A DNA stretch of 64,000 nt, from NCBI RefSeq assembly GCF_003626575.1, contig NZ_RBDY01000029.1:1-64000 (forward strand). The letters are read 5' to 3'. A program made the position numbers and the translations under genes. The number at the start of each line of letters is the position of its first letter. Position 1 is the stretch's first letter. Below are positions 25,326 to 33,835 of the stretch, one piece after another. This stretch comes from Streptomyces radicis. Lineage in GTDB: Bacteria; Actinomycetota; Actinomycetes; Streptomycetales; Streptomycetaceae. Below the pieces are notes generated by a model that had not been told where the DNA came from, made no database searches, and was given only the letters and a program-made list of their open reading frames with translations.

Positions 25326-26193
25326 GGCGACCTCCGAAGAATCCCTGCGGGCGCAGCATCAGCGTCGCGAAGAGGGCGACGTAGAACAGGGTCTGCGCCC
25401 ATGTGGTGCCAAGCTCGACCTGGAGGAGGCTCTGCCCGATGCCCAGGACCATCGCGGCGATGGCCGTGCCGGGGATGGAGCCGAGGCCGCCGACGACGAT
25501 GATCGCCATCAGCGGGCCGACCCAGTGCCAGTGCAGCGACGGGTAGATGGTGGCGTCGAGCGCGAGGGCCGTGCCGCCGACCGCGGCGGTGGCGAGGCCC
25601 AGGCCGAAGCCGAGCGCGGCGACCCGGTCGGTGCGGATGCCGACGAGCTGGGCGGCCTCGCGGTGCTGGATGGTGGCGCGCAGCGCCTGCCCGAACCTGC
25701 TCTTCTTCAGCAGCACGTACAGGGCGCCGAGCGAGGCGGCGGCGAGGACGAACGCCACCAGCTTGACGACGGCGATGTTCGCGCCGAAGAACTCGATGTT
25801 CGAGCCGGAGTAGGGCAGTTGGACGCGCCGCTGGGTGCCGCTCCAGACGAAGCCGATCATGCCCTCGATGAACAGGGCGATGGCGAACGTCAGCAGCACC
25901 GACATCATCGTGAGGGTGGCCGGGCGCAGCCGGGTGATCAGCAGCCGTTGCATGCCGACGCCGACGAGGAAGAACAGCGGCACGGTGACGACGAGCGAGA
26001 GCAGCGGGTCGAGGCCCGTGCGCTCGTTGAACCACCAGGCCAGATAGGCGGCCAGGATGAGGAACGCCGAGTGCGCGATCATCACGACGCGCATCACGCC
26101 GAAGTAGAGGGTCAGCCCCGCGGCGAGGAGGGCGTAGAGCCCGCCGAGGAGCACGCCGAGCACGAGGCTCTGGAAGAGGAGCGATCCGGACAC
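25309..26193 (-). CDS. livH: Branched-chain amino acid-type ABC transporter permease LivH
   Basis: A 294-residue permease with about eight membrane helices. The start MSGSLLFQSLVLGVLLGGLYALLA gives the usual LivH first helix. The internal loop LRATIQHREAAQLVGIRTDRV is the typical ATPase-docking segment, and GGLGSIPGTAIAAMVLGIGQ is the conserved late motif. It lies 7 bp downstream of the binding-protein gene. Confidence 0.92.
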   Translation of the reverse strand: MSGSLLFQSLVLGVLLGGLYALLAAGLTLYFGVMRVVMIAHSAFLILAAYLAWWFNERTGLDPLLSLVVTVPLFFLVGVGMQRLLITRLRPATLTMMSVLLTFAIALFIEGMIGFVWSGTQRRVQLPYSGSNIEFFGANIAVVKLVAFVLAAASLGALYVLLKKSRFGQALRATIQHREAAQLVGIRTDRVAALGFGLGLATAAVGGTALALDATIYPSLHWHWVGPLMAIIVVGGLGSIPGTAIAAMVLGIGQSLLQVELGTTWAQTLFYVALFATLMLRPQGFFGGRLAQRF

Positions 26194-26200
26194 GGGCCAC

Positions 26201-27421
26201 TCACCACGTCGGCTTGGGGAAGAGGAAGTCGGCCTCGGCGGCGTCGGCGGGGAGCACGATCCTGATGTCGCCCTCGACGTACTGCTGGATCATGTGCGCG
26301 CTCTGCGGGCGGCCCGCGTCGTCCCAGGACAGCGGCCCGACGACGGTCTCCACCTCGTTCTCCCGCAGCCAGTCGATCAACTGCTGCTGGCAGTCGCCCT
26401 GTTCGGCGCAGCCCACGGCCTCGACCGCGGCGGCCACCACCTGGCCCGTAGTGAAGGCGTTGGCCTCGTCCTCGGCGGGTGGGTTGCCATGGGTCTCGGT
26501 GTAGTGCTCGACGAACTCGACGTTGGAGGGCCAGGGCGCCTCGGGCGTGTAGCCGGTGGGGGCGAGGATGCCCTCGGTCTGCTCGCCGATGGCCGAGGAG
26601 AACTCGGGGTTGGTGGGCGCGGTGGAGAACGCCGCCAACCGCGGCTGGTAGTCGAGCTGTTGGAGCGCCACGATGAGATTGACGGCGTCCTGGTACTGGG
26701 TGCCGCCGATGACGACGTCGGCGCCCGAGTCGCTGATCTTGGCGGCGATGGAGGAGAAGTCGGTGGTGTTGGGCGGGTAGACCTCGTCGACCAGGACGTC
26801 GAGGCCCGCGTCGGCGAGCTTGTCGCGCAGGCCGTAGGCGGTGCCCTGGGCGAACGGGTCGTCCATCGCGGCGACGGCGACCGTCTGCGGGCGCTCGGCC
26901 TCGGGCAGCGCGAGGATCTGCTCGGCCAGGTGGTTATAGTGGTCGTTGGCGATGGCAGGAGCCGCGTAGAACAGATTCTCGAAGCCCTGGTCGAAGACCT
27001 CGGCGGCGGCGCCCGCGGGCTCGACGAAGAGCATCCCGTACTCCTCGGCGACGCGGGCGCTCGGCACGACGAGGCGGGTGGAGAACGGGCCGAAGACGAG
27101 GTCGACCTGGTCCTGGGCGATGAGCGCCTCGTAGTCCTGGACCACGCGGTCGGCGCTCGACTGGTCGTCGAGGATGGTGAGTTCGACCTGGCGGCCGAGG
27201 AGGCCGCCGTCGGCGTTGACCATCTCGGCCCACGCCTCGTAGCCGCGCTGGACGCCCTTGCCCGGCTCGGAGAAGTCGCCGGTCAGGGGCAGGGATATGC
27301 CGATGGTGATCGTGTCGTCGGAGCCGCCGCCGCCCGCGTCGGCCGAGCAGGCCGAGAGGGCGAGGGCCGACGCGGTGAGCGTGGCGGCGAGGCCGAGCGC
27401 GGGCCTGTTCCACTGGGTCAT
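26201..27421 (-). CDS. Liv-type ABC transporter substrate-binding lipoprotein
   Basis: A 406-residue periplasmic-binding-fold type I protein. Start: ATG at 27421, preceded by GGAGAG; upstream in-frame ATGs lack ribosome sites. The lipobox is ALSAC with Cys25. The mature part opens DTITIGISLPLTGDFSEPGKG, the standard LivK/AmiC-type entry strand, and contains DDQSSADRVVQDYEAL and a VDLVFGPFST strand. It delivers ligand to LivHM. Unusually for this family, a LacI regulator is divergent from it, which may point to a sugar-like or glycosidic ligand. Confidence 0.9.
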   Translation of the reverse strand: MTQWNRPALGLAATLTASALALSACSADAGGGGSDDTITIGISLPLTGDFSEPGKGVQRGYEAWAEMVNADGGLLGRQVELTILDDQSSADRVVQDYEALIAQDQVDLVFGPFSTRLVVPSARVAEEYGMLFVEPAGAAAEVFDQGFENLFYAAPAIANDHYNHLAEQILALPEAERPQTVAVAAMDDPFAQGTAYGLRDKLADAGLDVLVDEVYPPNTTDFSSIAAKISDSGADVVIGGTQYQDAVNLIVALQQLDYQPRLAAFSTAPTNPEFSSAIGEQTEGILAPTGYTPEAPWPSNVEFVEHYTETHGNPPAEDEANAFTTGQVVAAAVEAVGCAEQGDCQQQLIDWLRENEVETVVGPLSWDDAGRPQSAHMIQQYVEGDIRIVLPADAAEADFLFPKPTW

Positions 27422-27491
27422 GAGGTGACTCTCCATGCTTCGTCGCACGAGTGGACCTCAACTGACGGGCTGGCTGGCGCCCCCGTTGAGT

Positions 27492-27513
27492 AAGCGCTTT
27501 CGCAAGCGCTTGC
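27492..27513. promoter_or_regulatory. Double LacI-family operator
   Basis: Two palindromes lie in the divergent gap: AAGCGCTT (27492-27499) and GCAAGCGCTTGC (27502-27513), with centres 12 bp apart. AAGCGCTT is the core of many LacI-family operators. The site lies between the livK-type gene and the LacI gene, so it probably controls both. Confidence 0.75.
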
Positions 27514-27573
27514 GGTACCGTAACGGCGGCTCGATGGTGTGGCAATGGTCCTGACACGAGACGGTGGTTCCCG

Positions 27574-28638
27574 ATGGTCCGAGGCGCGCGTGGGGAGGGG
27601 GCCGCGGGGTCGGGAAGGGCGCTGCGGCTGATCGATGTGGCCGAAAGGGCCGGGGTCTCCCTCGCGACGGCGTCGCGCTCGCTGCGCGGCCGGGAGGGCG
27701 TCTCCGACCGGGTGGCCCTCCATGTCCGCGCCGTCGCGGCCGAGATGGGCTATGTGGCGAACCCCCACGCGAGCACCCTGGCGGGCGGCGTGACGCGGGT
27801 GGCGGGGCTCATCGTCTACGAGATCGGCGACCCGTACTTCTCCGAGATCGCCAGCGGCGCGCTGCGCGTCGCGGGGGAGCACGGCTGGTCGGTGCAGATC
27901 AGCCACACCGCGCGCGAGCCGCACGCGGAGCTGGCGCAGATCAGGCTGCTGCGCGCGCACCGCGTGGGCGCGATCGTGATGGCGGGCTCGGGCTATGTGG
28001 ACCGCGGTGAGTCCGAACGCGCCAACCGCGAGCTGCTCGACTACCAGGGCTCGGGCGGGCGCGTCGCCGTGATCGGCCGCCACCATCTGCGCTGCGACGC
28101 GGTCCTGCCGGACAACCGGGCGGCAGGGGAGACCATCGCGGGCCACCTGCTCGCGCTGGGGCACCGGGCGATCGCCGTGGCGGCGGGTCCCGCGCACCTC
28201 ACCACGGTCGAGGACCGGCTGCTGGGGATCCGGCGGGCGCTCGCGGCGCACGGCGTGGACCCCGCCGACGTGCCGGTCGTGCCGGGCGCGTTCACCCGCG
28301 AGGGCGGGCGGGCCGGCACGGAGCGCATCCTGAGCGAGCACCCCGGCACCACCGCGATCGTGGCGCTCAACGACGCGATGGCGACCGGCGTGCTCTCCGT
28401 CCTGCGGGAGCGGGGCATCCCCGTGCCGGGGCGGGTCTCGGTGGTGGGCTTCGACGACATCCAGGTGGCGCAGGACCTCTCCCCCGCGCTCACCACGGTG
28501 GCCCTGCCGATGGCCGACATGGGGGCGGCGGCGCTCGAGATGGTCCTGCGCCCCCACTCGGCCCGCCCGCGCCGCAAGGCGACGGGCCACCGCCTCAGGG
28601 TCCGCGACTCGACGGCCCCCGCCCCGACGGCCACCTGA
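27574..28638 (+). CDS. LacI family transcriptional regulator
   Basis: A 354-residue repressor. The helix-turn-helix spans about residues 17-40 (LIDVAERAGVSLATASRSLRG), followed by the hinge YVANPHASTLAGG and a periplasmic-binding-like effector domain with VSVVGFDDIQVAQDL near the end. The final 25 residues are basic and Pro/Ala-rich. It probably represses the divergent Liv-type operon through the twin AAGCGCTT site. The effector is unknown. Confidence 0.93.
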   Translation: MVRGARGEGAAGSGRALRLIDVAERAGVSLATASRSLRGREGVSDRVALHVRAVAAEMGYVANPHASTLAGGVTRVAGLIVYEIGDPYFSEIASGALRVAGEHGWSVQISHTAREPHAELAQIRLLRAHRVGAIVMAGSGYVDRGESERANRELLDYQGSGGRVAVIGRHHLRCDAVLPDNRAAGETIAGHLLALGHRAIAVAAGPAHLTTVEDRLLGIRRALAAHGVDPADVPVVPGAFTREGGRAGTERILSEHPGTTAIVALNDAMATGVLSVLRERGIPVPGRVSVVGFDDIQVAQDLSPALTTVALPMADMGAAALEMVLRPHSARPRRKATGHRLRVRDSTAPAPTAT

Positions 28639-28779
28639 TGACGGGCGGCGCCCCTCGCCCGCCGCCACGCCCCTGACCGACACGCCTCTGACCTGCGGCG
28701 TTACGGTGCTGATCGGCATTGACAACGGTCACCAGTGCAGCCTTTGACGGGAGCGCCGCACGGGCCTCACCATGCATAT

Positions 28780-29190
28780 ATGAAGAGGCATTCAGATGAG
28801 CCGATATCCGCCGACGCGTGCTCCGTCCGCGTGGTCGACGGCGACCGTGTGGACCTCGTGCGGTCCCGGATGCCGTTGGAGGACGAACTCGTCGACACCG
28901 CCGAGGTGTTCGGGCTGATGGCCGACCCAGGGCGGCTGCGGCTCCTGATCGCGCTGCGCGAGGGCGAGCTGTGCGTGTGCGACCTGGCGGCCGTGAGCGG
29001 GCTCAGCGAGTCCGCCACGTCCCACGCGCTGCGCCTGCTGCGCGCCCACCGCGTGGTGGCGGCGCGCCGCTCGGGCCGCATGGCCTACTACCGGCTCGAC
29101 GACGCCCACGTCCGGATGCTCCTCGACCTGGCCGTCGCCCACACCGAGCACACCGAAGCCATCCACCCCGAGCGCACGGGAGACCGCTGA
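28780..29190 (+). CDS. ArsR/SmtB zinc-responsive repressor (CzrA-like)
   Basis: A 136-residue winged-helix metal sensor. The recognition helix lies in DLAAVSGLSESATSHALRLL. The last helix carries Asp108, His110, His121 and His124, the D-x-H-x10-H-x2-H pattern of the CzrA alpha-5 Zn/Co site. The ATG at 28780 has no clear ribosome site and may be leaderless; no better in-frame start is visible. A TGAA-N6-TTCA operator overlaps this start, so the gene is probably autoregulated. The CDF exporter begins 1 bp after its stop. Confidence 0.9.
   Translation: MKRHSDEPISADACSVRVVDGDRVDLVRSRMPLEDELVDTAEVFGLMADPGRLRLLIALREGELCVCDLAAVSGLSESATSHALRLLRAHRVVAARRSGRMAYYRLDDAHVRMLLDLAVAHTEHTEAIHPERTGDR
28781..28794. 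promoter_or_regulatory. CzrA/SmtB-type operator TGAA-N6-TTCA
   Basis: TGAAGAGGCATTCA matches the TGAA-N6-TTCA core known for CzrA/SmtB-family zinc operators. It lies directly over the start of the ArsR gene, where bound repressor would block initiation. Zn(II) or Co(II) release would switch on the sensor and the CDF exporter. Confidence 0.75.
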
Positions 29191-29191
29191 C

Positions 29192-30097
29192 ATGGGTCAT
29201 GGACACGATCACGGCCTGAGCTCCGCGACCGGCAGGCACCGCTGGCGCCTCACGGTGTCGTTCTTCCTCGTCGGCTCCTACTTCCTGGTGGAGCTGGCCT
29301 TCGCGCTGATCTCCGGCTCGCTGGCCCTGCTCTCGGACGCGGGCCACATGGCCGCCGACGTCGTCACCCTGGGCGCCGCGCTGGTCGCCACCCGCATCGC
29401 CACGCGCCCCGACGCCACGGGCCGCCGCACCTACGGCTCGTACCGCGCCGAGGTGTTCGCCTCGGCGCTCGCGGTGCTGATGATGTTCGTCGTCTCCGCC
29501 TACATCGTCATCGCGGCCATCGGGCGCGTGGGCACGGAGGCGGAGGTGGAGACCGGGCCCATGCTGGTGGTGGGCGCGATCGGCCTCGCGGTGAACGTCG
29601 TGGCGCTGCTGCTGCTGCGCGCGGGCGCCGCCGAGAGCCTCAACGTCAGGGGCGCCTACCTCGAGGTCGTCGCCGACACCGCGGGATCCGTCGGGGTCAT
29701 CGTCGCCGGAGCGCTCGTCGCGGCCACCGGGTCGCCGCTGTGGGACACCGTGATCGCGCTGGCCATCGGCGCGTTCGTGGTGGTGCGCGCGGTGATGCTG
29801 GGCCGCCAGGTGCTCGCCGTGCTCGGGCAGCACGCCCCCGAGGGGATGAGCGCGGAGGCCGTGGCCGACGACCTGGCCGCGATCGATGGCGTGGCCGACG
29901 TGCACGACCTGCACCTGTGGACGTTGACCTCGGGCATGCCCGTCGCCACGGCGCACCTCGTCGCGACCGAACGCGCCGACCCGCACGCCGTCCTCGACGA
30001 CGCGCGCGACATCCTGCGGCAGCGGCACGGGGTCGCCCACGCCACGCTCCAGGTCGAGCCCGCGAACCACAGGGGCTGCGACGAGCTGGACTGGTGA
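29192..30097 (+). CDS. Cation diffusion facilitator, probable zinc exporter
   Basis: A 301-residue six-helix antiporter that should expel Zn(II), or Co/Cd, in exchange for protons. It has an N-terminal His loop (GHGHDHG), the TM2 motif SDAGHMAAD with His52 and Asp56, and a TM5 motif LEVVADTAGS with Asp162. The usual TM5 His is Glu158 here. The C-terminal domain has DVHDLHLWTLTSG, as in CzcD/ZitB. It starts 1 bp after the ArsR stop, so the pair is one operon. Confidence 0.92.
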   Translation: MGHGHDHGLSSATGRHRWRLTVSFFLVGSYFLVELAFALISGSLALLSDAGHMAADVVTLGAALVATRIATRPDATGRRTYGSYRAEVFASALAVLMMFVVSAYIVIAAIGRVGTEAEVETGPMLVVGAIGLAVNVVALLLLRAGAAESLNVRGAYLEVVADTAGSVGVIVAGALVAATGSPLWDTVIALAIGAFVVVRAVMLGRQVLAVLGQHAPEGMSAEAVADDLAAIDGVADVHDLHLWTLTSGMPVATAHLVATERADPHAVLDDARDILRQRHGVAHATLQVEPANHRGCDELDW

Positions 30098-30135
30098 CCT
30101 CGGGGGCGCACGCCCCATTCACTTGAGAAGTCGTC

Positions 30136-30165
30136 GGGAAGGGCGGGTGAGTTCCCGCCCTTCCC
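30136..30165 (+). terminator. Terminator after the zinc-efflux pair
   Basis: GGGAAGGGCGGG (30136-30147) and CCCGCCCTTCCC (30154-30165) form a perfect 12-bp stem with a 6-nt loop. It is followed by a pyrimidine-rich tract including TTT and TTTT, a good intrinsic terminator 38 bp after the CDF stop. Confidence 0.85.
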
Positions 30166-30241
30166 CCTTTCGTTTTCGCCCGAAGAAAGTCTCGTTCCGG
30201 ATATCGTCAGCCTCTCCGCGCGATGCCACCATGGAGCCGTC

Positions 30242-31018
30242 ATGGAAGCGGGCCGAGTGTTGCGAGGCGCGCGAGCGGCCGTCTTTTCGGCGCTCTGCGT
30301 GCTGCTCGCCGCTTCGGGTCACATGGCGATGTCGGGCGACGATCTGCCGGGGTGGGCGCTGGCGGCGGCGTTTGTCGCGGTCTGGGCCGGGGCGGTGGCC
30401 CTCGCCGGGCGGGAGCGGGGCGCGGTCGCGGTGACGGCGGCGACGTTGATCACCCAGGCGTTCCTGCACGGCCTGTTCTCGGTGCACGGCGGCGCCCCCG
30501 CCGCCCCCGCGCCCGACCCGATGGCGGGCTCGGCGGTGCACCGGATGGCGGGGCACGTGCTGTGCGAGCCCTCGACGGCCGACCCCCTGTCGTTCGGCGA
30601 GGCGCTGCGCGTGGTGACGGACGCGGGCCTGGCCTCGCACGTCGGGCACGTGCCCGGCGGCCCGCCCACGTGGGGCGGGACGGCCGCCGCGGCGCCGCAC
30701 GCCATGCCGGGCGGATCGGTCGGCATGGCGGCCCTCCATGTGCTGGCCGGGCTGCTGAGCGCCGTCTGGCTCAGACACGGCGAACGCGCCGTCTTCCGGC
30801 TGCTGCGCTGGGCCGCGCTGCGGGTGCTCGTGCCGCTGCTGCGCGTGGCGTTCCCCCGCTGCCCCGCCCCTGCCCCGCGGGCGGCCGTGGGACGGGAGCG
30901 GCGCGGCGGGACGCCGAGGCAGCCGCTGCTCGCCCGGCGCGTCGGCTCGCGGGCGCCCCCGTCGCCTTTCGCTGTCCTCGTGACAGCGCGGTGCCACGGC
31001 CGGGTCGCGCCCGCCTGA
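30242..31018 (+). CDS. Membrane protein of unknown function, Met/His-containing
   Basis: A 258-residue protein with about four hydrophobic segments: FSALCVLLAASGHMAM, WALAAAFVAVWAGAVAL, AVTAATLITQAFLHGLF and MAALHVLAGLLSAVWL. Met and His cluster in loops (HMAM, HAMPGGSVGM, HRMAGH), which suggests metal binding, perhaps copper. The C-terminus of about 75 residues is Arg/Pro-rich and cytoplasmic. GGAG precedes the ATG. It is 107 bp upstream of an ECF sigma gene on the same strand and could modulate it, but it does not resemble a classical zinc-binding anti-sigma factor. Confidence 0.75.
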   Translation: MEAGRVLRGARAAVFSALCVLLAASGHMAMSGDDLPGWALAAAFVAVWAGAVALAGRERGAVAVTAATLITQAFLHGLFSVHGGAPAAPAPDPMAGSAVHRMAGHVLCEPSTADPLSFGEALRVVTDAGLASHVGHVPGGPPTWGGTAAAAPHAMPGGSVGMAALHVLAGLLSAVWLRHGERAVFRLLRWAALRVLVPLLRVAFPRCPAPAPRAAVGRERRGGTPRQPLLARRVGSRAPPSPFAVLVTARCHGRVAPA

Positions 31019-31125
31019 ACGAACTCGCTCTCCCCGCCCCCCGGCGGATCCCGGCGGTCCCGGCCTCCCCGTCATCGCGCCGCTCCCCCGTGCGCGGCGC
31101 GGTTTTCGCGAAAGGCGACAGGACC

Positions 31126-31731
31126 GTGACCTCATCACTCGCTGCCGTGTCATGCGGCGAGCAACCACCCCCGGACGACGCGACGTTGACCGCGTGGGCG
31201 CTGGCCGCGAGCGGCGGCGACCGACGGGCCGAGGAGTCGTTCGTCCGCGCGGTGCGCGGCGACCTCCAGCGCTATCTGACCCGGCTGAGCGGCGACGCGC
31301 AGGCCGCCGAGGACCTGGCGCAGGAGACGCTGCTGCGCGCGCTGCGCAGCCTCCCGGCCTTCGAGGGCCGCTCTTCGGCGCGCACCTGGCTGCTGGTCAT
31401 CGCCCGCAGGGCGCTGATCGACAGCATCCGCTACGAGCGTTCACGCCCCCGGCTGGCCGAGACGGCCGACTGGATGTCCGCGGTGGAGAGCACGCGCCAC
31501 GGGCACGTACCGGGGTTCGAGGAGTGGATCGCGCTCAACGAGTTGCTCGCGCGGCTGCCTCCCGACCGGGCGCTGGCGTTCTGGCGGACCCAGGTCCTCG
31601 GCATGCCGTACGCGGAGGCGGCCGAGGCGAGCGGCTGCCCCATCGGGACCGTGCGCTCCCGGGTGGCCAGGGCGAGACAGACGCTGATCTCCCTGCTGGC
31701 GACGGCCGAGAGCGAGGCGGGCGGCCCCTGA
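31126..31731 (+). CDS. ECF-type RNA polymerase sigma factor
   Basis: A 201-residue group-4 sigma factor with only regions 2 and 4. Region 2 reads AAEDLAQETLLRALRSLPAF then SARTWLLVIARRALIDSIR. Region 4 has LLARLPPDRALAF and YAEAAEASGCPIGTVRSRVARAR. GTG at 31126 is the likely start, with AGGA just upstream. No adjacent anti-sigma gene of the ZAS or RskA type is visible; the upstream membrane protein is the only candidate partner. Confidence 0.92.
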   Translation: MTSSLAAVSCGEQPPPDDATLTAWALAASGGDRRAEESFVRAVRGDLQRYLTRLSGDAQAAEDLAQETLLRALRSLPAFEGRSSARTWLLVIARRALIDSIRYERSRPRLAETADWMSAVESTRHGHVPGFEEWIALNELLARLPPDRALAFWRTQVLGMPYAEAAEASGCPIGTVRSRVARARQTLISLLATAESEAGGP

Positions 31732-31785
31732 ACGCCCGCCGCGGCGAAAGGGGGCGGCGGGCGGCCCTCCCCTTTCCCGGTCGCC

Positions 31786-31935
31786 GGAAAACGCAATGTG
31801 GTTCCCGCCGGGAGCCACATATGTGCCATGCAATTCCGGTGTTTTGCGGAATGGCGCCCGGGGCACGATGGAGATCGCCTCCGGCTCCTTCGCGCCCGGC
31901 GGAAACGCCCCCTTCATTCGCCCAGGAAAACGCAA
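31786..31935. repeat. 11-bp direct repeat and hairpin in the sigma-methyltransferase gap
   Basis: GGAAAACGCAA occurs at 31786-31796 and again at 31925-31935. Just after the first copy, ATGTGGTTCCC (31796-31806) pairs with GGGAGCCACAT (31810-31820), one pair being G-T. The repeats could be sigma-factor -35 elements or operator half-sites, and the hairpin may end the sigma transcript. I see no gene in the 247 bp between 31732 and 31978. Confidence 0.45.
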
Positions 31936-31978
31936 CGGATCCGAGTAAGGGACGACTCGATTCGAGGTGGTCACCGCA

Positions 31979-32725
31979 ATGCGATGGTATGAGGACGAGA
32001 GCCTCTGGTCCGACTTCTCGTCGACGATGTTCCCGGCCCGTCGCCGGGATGAGGTGGCGCGGCTGGTCGACGCGTCGCCGCTGCTGGCGTTCGGCGCCGG
32101 TGCCCGCGTTCTCGACCTGGGCTGCGGCCCCGGCGTCCTCGCCGTCCCGCTGGCCCGCCGCGGCGACGCCGTGACGGGTGTGGACCTCAGCGCCGCGATG
32201 CTCGAGGGCGCGCGGAAGGCGCTCGCCGACGCGGGGGCCGAGGCGGAGCTGGTCAGGGCGGACATGCTGGAGTTCGTCAGGCCCGAGGCGTTCGACGTGG
32301 TGCTCAACGTCTTCACGTCGTTCGGGTACTTCGACGACCACGGGGACAACGTGCGCGTGCTGCGCAACGCCCATGACTCGCTCGTCCCCGGCGGGCGGCT
32401 GCTCATCGACGTCATGGGCAAGGAGGTGCTCGCGGGCTGGATCGGCCGCCCGCAGGTCGTCGATCTCGACGACGGCTATGTCATCCAGCGCGACACCGTC
32501 CTCGACAGCTGGCGGCGGCTGCGCACCGACTGGACCCTGGTGCGCGGCGGGACCGCGCGCGAGGCGTCGATCCACTGCTGGCTGTACAGCGCGGCCGAGC
32601 TGTGCGCCCTGTTCGAGGAGGCGGGGTTCACCGCCGTCGAGTGCTTCGGCGGCTTCGACGCCTCCCCCTACGGCCAGACCTCCCGGCGGCTCATCGTCAG
32701 GGGCACCCGCCCGCACCCCGGCTGA
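31979..32725 (+). CDS. Class I SAM-dependent methyltransferase
   Basis: A 248-residue methyltransferase. Start: ATG at 31979, nine bases after GAGGTG. SAM motif I is VLDLGCGPGVLAVPLA, followed by VTGVDLSAAMLEGA and a LNVFTSFGYFDD stretch typical of the Methyltransf_25 group. It precedes the PLP synthase by 60 bp on the same strand, so it may modify the product of the PLP/ATP-grasp pair. The acceptor is unknown. Confidence 0.88.
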   Translation: MRWYEDESLWSDFSSTMFPARRRDEVARLVDASPLLAFGAGARVLDLGCGPGVLAVPLARRGDAVTGVDLSAAMLEGARKALADAGAEAELVRADMLEFVRPEAFDVVLNVFTSFGYFDDHGDNVRVLRNAHDSLVPGGRLLIDVMGKEVLAGWIGRPQVVDLDDGYVIQRDTVLDSWRRLRTDWTLVRGGTAREASIHCWLYSAAELCALFEEAGFTAVECFGGFDASPYGQTSRRLIVRGTRPHPG

Positions 32726-32785
32726 CGCCGCCCACCCCGTTCCGCTCGTTCCGCTCGCTTCGCGCCCCCACCGAAGGAACCCGCC

Positions 32786-33835
32786 GTGACGCCACCCCCG
32801 CCCGCCGCCCCGGGCCCGCCGCCCGTGCACGAGCACATCACGGACGCCATCAAGGCGCCCGACCTGGTGCGCCTCGGGCCAAGCAGCGTGCTGGCCCGCT
32901 TCGAGACGCTCAAGGTCTACGCCGCGCTCGGCGCCGTGCGCGCCCTGCTCGACCGGGGCACGATCCGCCCGGGGCAGACGTTGGTCGACAGCTCGAGCGG
33001 CATCTACGCGCTGGCCCTCGCCATGGCCTGCCACCGCTACGGCCTGCGCTGCCACATCGTCGCCTCGACCACCGTGGACGCCACGATGCGCGTGCAGTTG
33101 GAGGTGCTCGGCGCCACCGTGGACCAGATGCCGCCGTCCCAGGACCTCCGCCTCGACCAGGAGCGGCGCGTGCGGCGCGTGCGCGAACTCGTCGGCGAGC
33201 GGCCCGACATGCACTGGATGCGGCAGTACCACGACGCCGTCCACTACGCGGGCTACGAGGAGTTCGCCGACCTGGTAGCGGCCGCGCTGCCCGTGCGCGA
33301 GCTGACCGTGATCGGCGCGGTCGGCACCGGGTCGTCAACGGGCGGCCTGGTGCTGCCACTTCGGCGACGTGGCGTCGAGGTGCGGCTCGTGGGGATCCAG
33401 CCGTTCGGCAGCGTGACGTTCGGCAGCGAACGCTTCAGCGACCCCGAGGCGATCATCGCGGGCATCGGCAGCTCGATACCGTTCGGCAACGTCCGCCACC
33501 GGCTCTACGACGCCCTGCACTGGATCGACTTCAGGCACGCGATGGCCGGGGCCGTGGGCCTGCTGCGCGACCACGCCGTCTTCGCCGGGCTCTCCACGGG
33601 CGCGGCGTATCTCGCCAGCCGGTGGGAGACCGCCCGCAACGCCGACCGCACATGCCTCGTCATCGGCCCCGACACGGGCCACCGTTACACCGAACGCGCC
33701 TTCGCCCGCCATCGCGAGGCGCCGGACCCGCGCTCCCTGAAGCCCCACCAGATCACGTGTCTCGCCGACCTCACGCCCCCCTGGTCGGTGACCGAGTGGG
33801 GCCGCAGGGCGTACCCCGAGGAGCCCACCCCATGA
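32786..33835 (+). CDS. PLP-dependent enzyme, cysteine synthase-like (fold type II)
   Basis: A 349-residue beta-replacement-type enzyme. The probable Schiff-base lysine is Lys43 in ARFETLKVYAALGA, SSSGIYALALAMA is the substrate loop and AVGTGSSTGGL holds the phosphate. In cysteine synthases the lysine sits in a KDR context, which is changed here, so the substrate is probably not O-acetylserine plus sulfide. GTG start with AAGGA at 7 nt. ATGA overlap with the ATP-grasp gene implies successive steps: amino-acid formation, then ligation. Confidence 0.86.
   Translation: MTPPPPAAPGPPPVHEHITDAIKAPDLVRLGPSSVLARFETLKVYAALGAVRALLDRGTIRPGQTLVDSSSGIYALALAMACHRYGLRCHIVASTTVDATMRVQLEVLGATVDQMPPSQDLRLDQERRVRRVRELVGERPDMHWMRQYHDAVHYAGYEEFADLVAAALPVRELTVIGAVGTGSSTGGLVLPLRRRGVEVRLVGIQPFGSVTFGSERFSDPEAIIAGIGSSIPFGNVRHRLYDALHWIDFRHAMAGAVGLLRDHAVFAGLSTGAAYLASRWETARNADRTCLVIGPDTGHRYTERAFARHREAPDPRSLKPHQITCLADLTPPWSVTEWGRRAYPEEPTP

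Noticed and set aside
31738..31978. Cys-containing short peptide frame (starting MCHAIPVFCG) after the sigma gene
   Set aside because: It has no ribosome site, no stop before the methyltransferase gene in a sensible place, and lies on a hairpin.
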